Below, piece after piece: positions 13,171 to 22,319 of a stretch of DNA of 64,000 nt. Source of the stretch: Chinchilla lanigera. Lineage: Eukaryota; Chordata; Mammalia; Rodentia; Chinchillidae. The stretch spans positions 4,923,840 through 4,987,839 of the forward strand of contig NW_004955475.1 in the NCBI RefSeq assembly GCF_000276665.1, read 5' to 3'. The translations under genes were made by a program, and so were the position numbers. The notes under the pieces are model-generated. The model saw only the letters and a program-made list of their open reading frames with translations, ran no database searches and had not been told where the DNA came from. The first letter of the stretch is position 1, and each line of letters begins with the position of its first letter.

Positions 13171-13235
13171 TTGAACCAAGCATGGTGGAAATTGGTTATC
13201 CCAACATTGTTCTAAGATTTAAGAAAGCTAGCCTT
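13170..13235 (+). mobile_element. Possible degraded B1/SINE 5' fragment
   Basis: The words aaccaagcatggtgg and ttatcccaacattgt resemble the start of a B1/Alu-type SINE (gccgggcgtggtgg, taatcccagcac). It is short and heavily diverged; treat it as tentative. Confidence 0.3.
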
Positions 13236-13269
13236 TTTTCTAGATCTTCCAGGCAATGTAAATTAACTG

Positions 13270-13362
13270 CAACAGAGAATTTTACCACTCTGTGACTTAG
13301 CTTTTCTGTCTGTAAAATAATAATTCTGAGTTAAATGGTATTAAAAAACTGTTATAATTCTC
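13270..13362 (+). mobile_element. MIR fragment
   Basis: The order ctctgtgacttagcttttctgtctgtaaaataataattctgagttaaatg follows the MIR core 3' half (ctcagtttcctcatctgtaaaatg, then attaaatg). It is an ancient mammalian SINE remnant. Confidence 0.7.
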
Positions 13363-14180
13363 ACATCACTGATTCTGTTGAACTTGTTGGAAACAGGGTG
13401 TTTGCTTATCTTAAATCTGTGGAGAATTCAGAGGTCACATGCAGTCTCCTAGTATTTAGCAGAGTACTGATCTGTGCAACAATATGAGAAAATTGAAAAA
13501 TTAAGAAGTGAACCAGCCAACGTGAGAAAAATAGACCCTGAGTTTACACAACTCATGGAGGTGCCCTTTTTTCCACCAGTGAGAGTAGATATCTATAAAA
13601 CCTACAGGGCATTGTGTAGAATAATAAAAGTGTTACCTACTTTATGGGCAAAAGTTAGGTATAGACTAAGTGATGTTTTGGTCCTTCCTAACAAAGTTAG
13701 AATTAAGACTTGAAAGTATGTGTTTCCAAGGAACTATATATTTCTGAATAAAAATCAAGACTATGTATATATATATAAATATATATAAATCAACAATATC
13801 TAATAATAAAAATGCTAAAATGCATAAAATTACAAACCTTGCAAATAAGCTTCAAAAATATGATTCATAATGTCAATTCATTAGAACTTACTCACAAATT
13901 ACAAAAGGGATACAGCTAGTATACAGGAACACTACAACATTTATAACTGTGACATACATGTAAGTAATAGAAAACACATTGAACATGATCACTATTTATA
14001 CATCAACAATGTCAGATATTAATATCTTAGAGCTAAAGTATAAAACATCTGAGATGAAAAATATGCTGTGTGACATGAACCAATTTTAAATTACAGGAGA
14101 AAATAGTAGTGAACATGAAGGTAGAATAATATAAACTACACAAAGTGAAACAGAGAGGAAAAGGATTGAAGAAAAAAACA
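13363..14180. other. Unassigned AT-rich sequence with a 79-codon open frame
   Basis: The frame at 13474-13713 starts MQQYEKIEKLRSEPANVRK. It has no domain I recognise, no upstream exon signal and no relatives in the window. It is most likely chance or part of an old repeat. A (TA)n-rich patch follows at 13763-13787. I see nothing else. Confidence 0.35.
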
Positions 14181-15340
14181 GTATCAGTGAGCCATGAGAC
14201 AATTTCAGGTGGGTAATTAATGTACATGTAATTGCAACCCAAAAAGGTATGGAAGTTGAAGAAGAGTAAAGACACACCAAAAATCTATTTGAAAAATTGA
14301 TGAAAAAATTCCGAAATTACTAAAAAATAAGATACCCATAAGACAAAGAATCTCAGTCAAACTTAAGCACAAGGAACTTAAAGAAAATTACAATAAGGCT
14401 CATTATAATAAAATTTCCTTTAAGCTAGCAATAGAAACTTGTAAAGGCAAGCAAATACAATGGACCAATCGAATACAAAAGTACAAAGAATGATAAGAAA
14501 CTATTTATAAGAAAGAATGCAGGCAAAATTTTTTTAACAAATATCTTTAAAGTACTATAAAATTAACAGTCAATTTACAATTTTATACCCAGCAATAATA
14601 TCATTTAGAAATAAAGATGATATTTCTTCAAGAATGCATAAGCTAAACGAATTATTAAATATCAAACTCATAGTACAAAGTTTTGAAGAAAAAATTGTTA
14701 TGGTACTGGGAATTGAACTAAGGTCCTTGCCCTTGCCAGGAAGGCTCTGTGCCACTGAGCTATATCCCCAGCCCCTGAAGAAATTTTTTAAGGTGTAAGT
14801 AGAATGATACCACATGGAAATATGAATATATACAAATAAATGAAGACCATTGGCAATGTCAATTATGTGCATAAATATTTATTGTTGTATAAATCTCTTT
14901 AAAATATAATTATTTAATAAAAATTATAACAATATATTCTGCAGTAGAATTATTACACTAATAGAAGAAAGTTGTGGAGGGAAGAAATCTATGTGCTACT
15001 TTCCAAGGTTATTATGTGGTATGTGAAATAGAACAAAAGCACTTGAAAGTGGACTTTGTAAGTTAAAAATATATTTCATAAACCTTAAATCAAGCATTAA
15101 ACACACACACAAATGCACAGCAGAGTTTTAGCTAATAACCTACAGGTGATATAAAGAATAATCATTAAGAAAATGTAATCCAAAAGAATATAAAGGAGAA
15201 GAAAAGTGGAACAAATGACAGATAGGATAAACACAAAAACAAATAATATATCAGAAAAATTACAAACATATATTCAACTGTGATTATAATCAAATAAAAG
15301 ATAAATAGTTTGAATAAAGATTACATAATTGGAAATAGGG
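14180..15340 (+). mobile_element. Old L1 (ORF1-proximal region), degraded
   Basis: Blocks around 14520-14640 (tctttaaagtactataaaattaacagtcaat, then tatacccagcaataatatcattt) follow a segment characteristic of ancient mammalian L1M elements. The rest is A-rich plus strand with broken frames. It is interrupted by an ID element at 14700-14776. Confidence 0.6.
14700..14776 (-). mobile_element. ID-type SINE
   Basis: The reverse complement gives ggggctggggatatagctca and the B-box region. The flanks tgaagaaaaaatt (14682-14694) and tgaagaaatttttt (14776 on) look like an imperfect TSD. Inserted in old L1. Confidence 0.88.
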
Positions 15341-15359
15341 GGACACTTAAAAATGAAAG

Positions 15360-15445
15360 GGCTACCATTGCAGTTGTACATACCTATAGTTCTCTGTACT
15401 TGAGACCCTTGTTTTAGTCCCAGGACCACTACCACCAAAAAAATA
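15360..15445 (+). mobile_element. Possible SINE fragment (B1+ID-like)
   Basis: gttgtacatacctatagtt followed by cttgttttagtcccaggacc and an A-run resembles the start of a B1 and the end of an ID body with the middle lost. Weak match; position and orientation are approximate. Confidence 0.35.
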
Positions 15446-15575
15446 CAAATCTGTTGCTCTGCAAAAAGATGTTAGGATGGCCAATTTTATATTGTTGTCT
15501 TTCACAGGAATTCTCAAAAATATTTCCATCATTGGCTTTTGAGAGCTTGGATTTTAGGAGTGTTCTCAGCAGGTA

Positions 15576-16058
15576 TGTCAGTCAGTGCGCACTAGAGAAG
15601 TAGATTTAATATGAAGATACATAAATGTGTAAGGATTTACAAGGTAGGCTGCATGAAGCATCAGGTATGGAAGAATGTAAAAGGAATGTCTGTGCTCTGG
15701 AGATCCAAAGCATCAAGTCGAAGGTTTAACGTTTAGAGTTCACTGTAGTGTCCTATGTGACTCCATATTAGGAGGCCAAAGGGTCTGCATTGGAAGGCTG
15801 AACGTTCTGAGCTGGAACCTTGACGGGTCTGAGCTGGAAGGCTGAAGGGTCTGTGCCAGAAGCCAAAAAAATGATATGCAAGGCTAAGTTGAAGACTTCA
15901 CCCTTTGTTTTCATTCAGAAGACAAAACTAATCTGTGGTGCCACTCACAGCCAGGATGACTCTTCTGTCTTCAGTAATTCCCTTCAACCACATGCAGAAC
16001 TATGCTAATCCAATTAGTTGGGCATTTCTTCCTCAAGACTGCCCAGGTAGCTATCACA
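15576..16058 (-). repeat. ERV-L 3' LTR
   Basis: Aligns with 24912-25464. Shared landmarks are ctatcaca at the outer edge, tgctaatccaatta, the block of repeated ctgagctggaaggctgaa phrases, gaagcatcaggtatggaagaatg against gagttaggtgtggaagactg, and the inner ...actagag.a.agatttaatat. The minus-strand LTR begins TGTGATAG. It is about 70 bp shorter than the other LTR, so indels have accumulated. Confidence 0.8.
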
Positions 16059-16701
16059 AGTCATCCCTTGTCAACTTGACCACAACACATTACTTTAAAC
16101 TGTAGTCTCCAGACACTGCACAAAGGCAAGCTCATAATGACACATAACGTGTTATGACTATCTGGTGTACATACAGAAAGCATTAATTCCCTCTCATAAT
16201 GGAAGACAAGCTTCCTTTGGGTGATGCTTATCCCTAACATTTCATAATTTGAATATTACAGCATTGGTTTAACAATACTAAAGAACTAATATTAAATCTA
16301 TCAACATCATACTAAATAAGAAAGATATTGGGAAAGCTCTATTGCAATTACAATCCTCATTTCTAAAATTGATCATGGGATCAAACTACCTTTCTCTACT
16401 CTTTCTGTGTTCCCTTGGCTTTCAGCAAGCCCCTCAGCATATCTTTGTTCTTTCCCTGTTAATATTAGTTATACCTTAATTCCTGAAGGTTCTAGGCCAT
16501 TTGTCATTTGCCTACATTGGATTCTTTTAGTTTTCCTTTGACCTTAATAAGAGATTACTGTAAATCTCGAAGGTGTTCCAAGGGATTTCCTGAACTCCAA
16601 CTGCAATTCTTCTTTTCCTCCATTATGAAGCTATAGTCCAATTTCACCTTGATAGTCTGGCTCAGTCACCCCTGCCAACATTGTAACGCTCTTTAGATCG
16701 T

Positions 16702-17178
16702 TTACTCAATGCATAGGTAGCCAAAATGACCAGGGTGAAGTCTTAGCTTCCAGTTCAATGGAATTGATATGCTTCCTAGATCCCCTGCAGGAACTAAGAG
16801 TTCTAGGCAATCAGAGCATAAAGTCACAGAAACAGGAAGCAAAAGCTTTGGTAGTTGATCACTAGGGGTAATGGTGAGTAGTTCCATTTCCACTTCCACA
16901 CCTTGATTCCCAGACCTGTGAATCCTGACTATAAGAGACACAGTACCATAGAGTAGACACTCATTCAAAGCATATACAGCCTTATGAAGAACCTTGCCCC
17001 AGCCCTGCAAAATGTTACCACCTAGCTGGTACCCTGTCTTTAATAGGCCATTCCACCTTATTACCAATCCAATTGCTTCCAGATGGTGAGGAACATAGTA
17101 AGACTTGTGAATTCCATGAGCATGTGGACATTGCCTCACATTTTTTCTCCATAAAATCTGTTGCTTCTCCACAGGCAA
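16702..17178 (-). pseudogene. ERV-L pol remnant: integrase C-terminal part and dUTPase-like region
   Basis: A 158-codon minus-strand frame free of stops, the longest surviving retroviral stretch in this provirus. It contains the integrase-core pattern YYVPHHLEAIGLV.RWNGLLK, with the glutamate expected for the third DDE catalytic residue. This is followed by LGGNILQGWGKVLHKAVYAL and then a segment ending IPLNWKLRLHPGHFG, which in ERV-L lies in the dUTPase-containing tail of Pol. Integrase joins viral DNA to host DNA and dUTPase removes dUTP. This copy is a fragment with no functional start and is interrupted upstream by the LTR insertion at 17486. The family assignment rests on the motif order; dUTPase beside integrase favours ERV-L over class I or II elements. 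Confidence 0.8.
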
Positions 17179-17485
17179 TTCTGTGTGGAATTACATAATG
17201 GAGGATAAAGCACTCTCTAAGTCCACATCTGATAACTTTTCAAAAGCATTATGAGCAGGGAAGGCTAATTCATACCCAGGATAAATATCTGTGCCATTAA
17301 GGATTAAATGCTATACTTTCCATACTAGAAATGGTAAAGTATAATCAATCTGCTTCTAGTTTACAGGCTGATCACCCTGTTGACATATCAGGGATTTAGT
17401 GTTGGTCTCTGCTGCTGGCATATTGGGTATTCGGCAGTGGATGTGGCCAGATTACCCTCGGTGAGTGTGAGTCAATGTTGCTGAG

Positions 17486-17916
17486 TGTTATAGCTTATAT
17501 CTACATGTGCCACAAAGCCTCATGTGGTCATAGATGGAGAAATTCATAGGTGAATGCATTAGGGTTTTTCAATGTGGCTTAAGGTTGTGATATAGGGAAT
17601 AAAGGTGTGTGGTACTAACTTAGTCCAATGATTGGAGTTAGCAAGATTCTGTGTGTGGATAATGGAAGCCCCAAACTGTATGTGGGTGGTACCAATCCGT
17701 AGGGTTAAAGTGTGGATGGAGACAGCTTAAGCTATCACTTGCCTGATTTGCCATGGACTACTTCTCTGTGATGCATCTCTGCCATGCCACTCTGCCTTGG
17801 ATATAGGTAACTATGGACTAAAATGTCTATAAACTTTGTTCTGAAATAAAACTTTCATCCTTTAACTTGTGCATGTTGAGTACTTTGTCTCAGCCATGAG
17901 AAAAGTAAGTAAGACT
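17486..17916 (+). mobile_element. Solo MaLR LTR inserted in the ERV-L
   Basis: Starts TGTTATAGCTTATATC and ends ctcagccatgagaaaagtaa-gtaagact. It aligns with the LTR at 49428-49852, sharing cacaaagcctcatg-ggtcat, the tctgccttgg-like block and aataaa.ctttc.tc.ttaact. The 5-bp duplication ctgag at 17481-17485 and 17917-17921 marks the insertion; 5 bp is the usual MaLR/ERV-L size. A solo LTR implies LTR-LTR recombination after integration. It is opposite in strand to its ERV-L host. Confidence 0.9.
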
Positions 17917-18465
17917 CTGAGCCCATGCATAACCACCATGCTTGACACCATAGCCACTTTGTTCAGGAGCCCATTGGGCAATGACAAGGGTGACTAGAGA
18001 CGGAGTTTGACTACTATCTACAGAATGGGTCATCCTATCAACTTGATTGTTAAAGTCTTCTTCTACTGAGATCACTTTTTAGTGAGCATTTACATAGGAC
18101 ACATATATCTTTATATCCCTTGCCTAAACAGAGAGGTTTATCCACATGCCTCTGCCTCAGATATCTTTGTCACCAATTTTCAAGTCATGTTCGATCTAAA
18201 TTCTTAACCATCTGGACAGACCATTGGCTTCAACTCATGAAATGATAGTCACATTTCTGGCCATTTTTCCTGCTAGGCAAAATGTTCCACCAGGTGTAAT
18301 GGCTGATATTTTGCCCACTGTAAAGATTTCTCTTCACCGTGGTCCTTCAAGGATATCCGTTGAAAGGGCTCAAATATTGCAGCTTTCCACTTGTGGTTGG
18401 TGCTTGCATAATATGCAGAACCATTCATAAGTCATGTCCTAGACTTCTCTCCCTCTGTCAGCTGA

Positions 18466-18991
18466 TCATATGCTACAAGACATAAGGCTATAGGTGCATA
18501 CTGGGAGACAGGAGCAACCAACTTGTGTGCTCTGGACCTGCTCTGGTTCCGTCATATATAACATTTGCATTTGATGATAGACTGTTGCTGTGTATACCCA
18601 ATCAGATAATTCCCAGTTCATGATGGGCAGCTCAGGTTGCATAGTAAGCTTGCATCCAATGGTCAAACATTCAGAGTCTACTAAAGTACAGTAGCAGGCC
18701 AGGAGTTGATTTTTAATGAGAAACTAGTTGTCTGCAGATGATGGCAAGGCCTTGCTCCAAAATTCTGAAGGCCTCTCCTGCTGTTGGGACCTGGCAGAGC
18801 TTCCAAACAGCATCCCCACCTGCTACTGACACTTCAGGTTTCATTAGATCTGCTGGATCATAATGACACCAGTGGCAGAGAAGTGTACACAGAAATCTGT
18901 ACTCATTGCAGAACCTTCTCTTATTTTGGGCTCCACTCATCCTACCAGTTTTCCAAGTCACTTGGTAAATAAGTCTGTCTGTGTAAAACAC
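18466..18991 (-). pseudogene. ERV-L pol remnant: RNase H region
   Basis: Minus-strand frames 18713-18991 and 18466-18666 carry ERV-L RNase H-like phrases (YDPADLMKPEVSVAGGDAVW; then, in a shifted frame, MQPELPIMNWELSDW). The domain sits between the reverse transcriptase (YIDD at 19257-19268) and the integrase, as expected. Frameshifts between the two frames show it is dead. Confidence 0.7.
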
Positions 18992-19189
18992 CTAAGTGAG
19001 AAATGTGTTACCTCTGAAATCCAAATATGCCTACTAGGCACTGTGCCTCTTTTTGGGTTTTAAGAGGATCCAGATGGAACAACTTGTCTCTCACCTTAGA
19101 AACGATACCTCTATATACTGCTAAGCACTGGCATTTCAGAGGTAGAAGGACCTTGAATTTAGTTGTTTTTATTTCCCATCCTGTGGCTC

Positions 19190-19625
19190 ACAAGTGCTTT
19201 ATTAACAAATCCAGAGTGGTTTCTACCTCCTGATCACTTTGTCCAATTAGCATAATATCATCAATATAATGGATTAGTGTGATAATTTGTGGAAGAGAAA
19301 GGTGATCAAGATCCCTATAAACTAAGTTGTGACACAGGGCTTGGGAGTTAACTCCAGACTTAATCCTGAGGCCTATGGATCCATCCCTTACCTTTCTACT
19401 ACAAAAATGTAGTTTAGCATTATAGCAACCAGTTATGCATCACAATACCTTTCCCTTAGGGATACAGGACACAATGTATGTATCTACTCACTTGGTATAA
19501 TGAATAGCAAAGAGTGTGTACATGTGCAAATGTGTCAAAATGGGATTGAGATCCACATTTATGCTCTGTAACTTATTTTGCACATGTTTATCTGAGGTTC
19601 CAATAGACCCACACCACTCCAGAAT
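19190..19625 (-). pseudogene. ERV-L pol remnant: reverse transcriptase palm with YIDD box
   Basis: The minus strand of 19257-19268 reads Y-I-D-D, the reverse-transcriptase active-site motif, within a hydrophobic context (HYIDDI). Flanking sequence has multiple stops. The remaining RT (fingers) lies at about 22320-22750, on the other side of the piggyBac insertion, so the two parts were once contiguous. Confidence 0.75.
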
Positions 19626-20154
19626 TTGTTAAATGTTTTCTTTTGATTTTTCTGATAGAAATAACCCAATTCACTACAGTGACACATGAAAAACCAGATT
19701 TGCAAGTTTTGAAGGAGGTCAAAAGTGAATCATCAGATTACTCATGCATGGAAGATTAAAATTACCTATTATTGCTTTCATAAGTGAAGAGTGGTATGGG
19801 TGGATGATGATAAGGATGATGAGGATAATGATTTTGATATTGGCCATGTGAGCCAAAGTACCTGTGACAGTGAAATGGAGCAAGAATCCACTGGTATAGA
19901 CACAGGTAATGCAGAACTCCATGATTAAGATGACAAAGAAAACAGCAATGTGAGTACATATTTAATGAGGTAGAGTGCTGCCAAATGGCCACATAACCAA
20001 ATGGAATGATTCAATGTTAGATTTAGGTACAAAAATATAGTTAGGGTCTTGGCAGGAGTGAATCATATTGGACAGAATGCTGCTACTGCCACTCATTGTT
20101 GGAAATTGTAACAGGTGAAATGCTACAAGAGGCTGTGAGTACACAAAGGCTGAA

Positions 20155-20940
20155 ATGCAAGTAAAAAGTTCTGTATGCACAATAGACATATTCAAAAAAT
20201 ATATTTATTATAAAACCTCACTGGCTGAAACAAAAGCATTCATAGGTCTGCTGTTCTTAGCAGGGATTTCTCATGATGTTCACAGGAACATAAAAGACTT
20301 ATGGAAAAGCAATGATCAAAATATGGCATATAAATGTATTTCCTTGTAGATGTGAAGAGTTCTTACTCTTTTAATTTAGACATTTATTGTGGAACTTAGC
20401 CATTAGGTCCTTGTTCATATAGTAATAATCCAAATGATGTTGTGAACAGACTTGTTGCTCCCATCTCCCAAACTAATCAGAATGTGACATTCAACACTTG
20501 GTTTACCAGTTTCCAATTGATGCTACATTTGGTAACAGAGCATAAGTTAGTCAGCACAGGAACTGCACACAGGAACAAAGCAGAAATTCCAAATGAAATG
20601 TTGCAATTTCAAAACAGAGAATTTTATAGCATAATCTTTGAATTTCAGAAAGATATAACATTGGCCACATATATGGCAAAGAAAAGCAAACTGGTACTTA
20701 TGATGCCAACTTTTCACCATGATGAAAATACTGAGAGGGAAACCACAGCAAAATGGAATCCTGAGATGGAAACTTTCAGCAGCAAAACTGAATGTGGAGT
20801 AGATGTTGTTGATTAGTTACGCAGCAATTATGGTGTCACTTGTAACACAAAGCATTGGCCAATGTTTCCACTTTACTCAATCCTGAACATGGGTGACCTA
20901 AACACATTGAAAGTTTACAAGAAAATAACTAGTGCCATCT
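20155..20940 (+). pseudogene. piggyBac transposase remnant (DDE domain)
   Basis: Frame 20155-20349 contains ETKAFIGLLFLAGI and NIKDLWKSND, matching the conserved piggyBac EIKAFIGLLYLAG...DLW block. After a gap, frame 20442-20816 has VVNRLVAPI, NVTFNTWFTSFQL, HRNKAEIPNEM, FEFQKDITLATYMAKK and ending GVDVVD, all in piggyBac order. It continues past a stop as NYGVTCNTKHWPMFPLY (20827 on). piggyBac transposases cut and paste DNA at TTAA using three aspartates. The residue aligned with the second aspartate (usual context DNWFTS) is N here (FNTWFTS, near 20490). The segment that should hold the first, between the two frames, is largely missing. Stops occur throughout. It is a dead gene, not a domesticated PGBD gene. 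Confidence 0.85.
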
Positions 20941-21119
20941 ATCCAGAGAAATTCTTAGAGAATTTGGACTGGAACTCATAAGAGACTACTTGTAGCAGAG
21001 AAAAAATAAAATGTTTCTGTCCAGGGAACTGGGCAAAAAAATTGTGGAGCACACTGGTCAGCTGACAGATGAACAAGCAGGTGCAGTATCACAAAGACCT
21101 ACTAAAATAATAGAAAAAT

Positions 21120-22195
21120 GAGAAAAGATGTCAAGTGTGCCTTAGAAGAAAATACAGGAAAATAAAACCTACATACTATCAGTATAAATAATATTTGCAT
21201 AAGGAAAATGCAGTTTTCATGTGCGCAGACTGCCCGGGGTGTGTTACGCAAAACTTACTTCTGTGGCGGACTTTTTTTGTTTTTACAATGTAGTTCATGT
21301 AAGTTTTTATCTTTGATATTATCTTTTAGGTTTTATAAGCAAGTGAAGAGCTGATGTGAAAAACGTTGATATCTGTTCTAAGCAGTCACTACATATTTGA
21401 TGTTCTATTTTATTGAACTCTTATTTCCCCACTAAGTGCATGTTGTGCAATATAGTAGGAAGCTTCTGACAAAACAGGAGAAAAAGTGAAGTGATAAGAC
21501 TGCCACATAGCAAAGAAAAACTAAGCACACATGTTGTCAGTATAAGTGATATATGTGCATGGAACATGCAGTTTTCATTTGTGAAGACTGCCTTGATTGT
21601 TGTAGTTGAAGCAAAACTTATTTCTGTGATAGATATTTGTTTCTGTTTACACTGTAGTTCACATAGGAATTTATTTCTGATGTTATCTTTTAGATTTGTA
21701 AGGAAGTGCATGCTGATTTTAAAATGTTGATGTTTATTCTAAAGGCACAATATATATTAAGAATTTAATAATTGTTTATTGATGTTTTATGTTCCTGTTT
21801 ACTACACATTGTATAATGTAATAACCTGACAAAACAGCAAGACCACTGAAATATCATGTCTTATAAAAAGGCCAGGAAAGCAAAGACACATGCTGTCAGT
21901 GTAAGTGATGTGTATGTGGGGGATGCATTGTTGTCATGTGTGCAGACTGCTTTAGGTGTGTTAATTGAAGTAAAGACGTTTTTTGGTAGAGCTCTATTGG
22001 GATTTTCATTGTAGTTCACATGGGAATTTTTTTCTGGTGTTCTTTTTTAGACTTTGTATACCAAAAACCAGTCAATGATGAAAATTTTGATTCTTTTTTA
22101 TAAATACTCAATAAATATTAAAAGTTCAACACTTTATTTTTGTGATCTTTCCTGCTAAGTACTCATTGTATAATATAATAAAATTCATAAATTTA
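21120..22195 (+). repeat. Three tandem copies (period 358-359 bp) of the piggyBac C-terminal/3' region
   Basis: The anchor cagt(a/g)taa lies at 21180, 21538 and 21897, giving spacings of 358 and 359 bp. Each unit contains the same series: a Lys/Arg-rich stretch, the anchor, a gca-gtttt-cat-tgtg-agactgc block, cttctgtgg/gtagttcacat blocks, a ttatcttttaga block, and a ctcattgta-taat block. Translated in the transposase frame, the first part of each unit is Cys-rich (unit 3: TCCQCK, stop, CVCGGC then MCADC; unit 1: MCADCPGC; unit 2: ICEDCLDCC). This resembles the C-terminal cysteine-rich DNA-binding domain of piggyBac transposases. Units 2 and 3 are duplicates of domain plus downstream sequence. 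Confidence 0.85.
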
Positions 22196-22319
22196 TAATT
22201 AACAAGTTATCAACAGAAATATTCCAAAGAATAAAGTTTGATCTGAAAGACTCACTTCTATGCACCTTGATGAAAAAAATTAGTCTTATGCTTTAAGGGC
22301 TAATATAACTCTCAGATAG

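Larger units (their letters stand above)
19629..22202 (+). mobile_element. piggyBac-family DNA transposon, degraded
   Basis: Plus-strand piggyBac transposase fragments lie in order between two halves of the ERV-L RT. TTAA, the piggyBac target, occurs at 19629-19632 and 22199-22202, 2.57 kb apart, a normal autonomous piggyBac length. I could not see convincing terminal inverted repeats (CCC.../...GGG) beside them, so these ends are candidates only. Order inside: an acidic Asp-rich N-terminal region (about 19800-19850), DDE-domain fragments (20155-20349 and 20442-20940), and a cysteine-rich C-terminal domain followed by AT-rich sequence, repeated three times. Because it splits ERV-L sequence, it inserted after that provirus. 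Confidence 0.85.

Noticed and set aside
13474..13713. 79-codon open frame starting MQQYEKIEK
   Set aside because: No domain, splice context or conserved relatives; too short to support as a gene, and nearby sequence is non-coding repeat or unassigned.
16702..17178. 158-codon open frame as a possible functional retroviral gene
   Set aside because: It is a fragment of pol without a start context; the rest of pol is frameshifted and interrupted by two insertions.
20442..20816. Possible domesticated piggyBac-derived (PGBD-like) host gene
   Set aside because: Stops and gaps lie on both sides, a catalytic position is lost, and the element sits inside ERV-L sequence between candidate TTAA sites; this fits a dead transposon.
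21120..22195. Regularly spaced repeats as a CRISPR array or satellite
   Set aside because: Only three 358-359 bp units, each containing piggyBac C-terminal coding sequence, in a mammalian genome.
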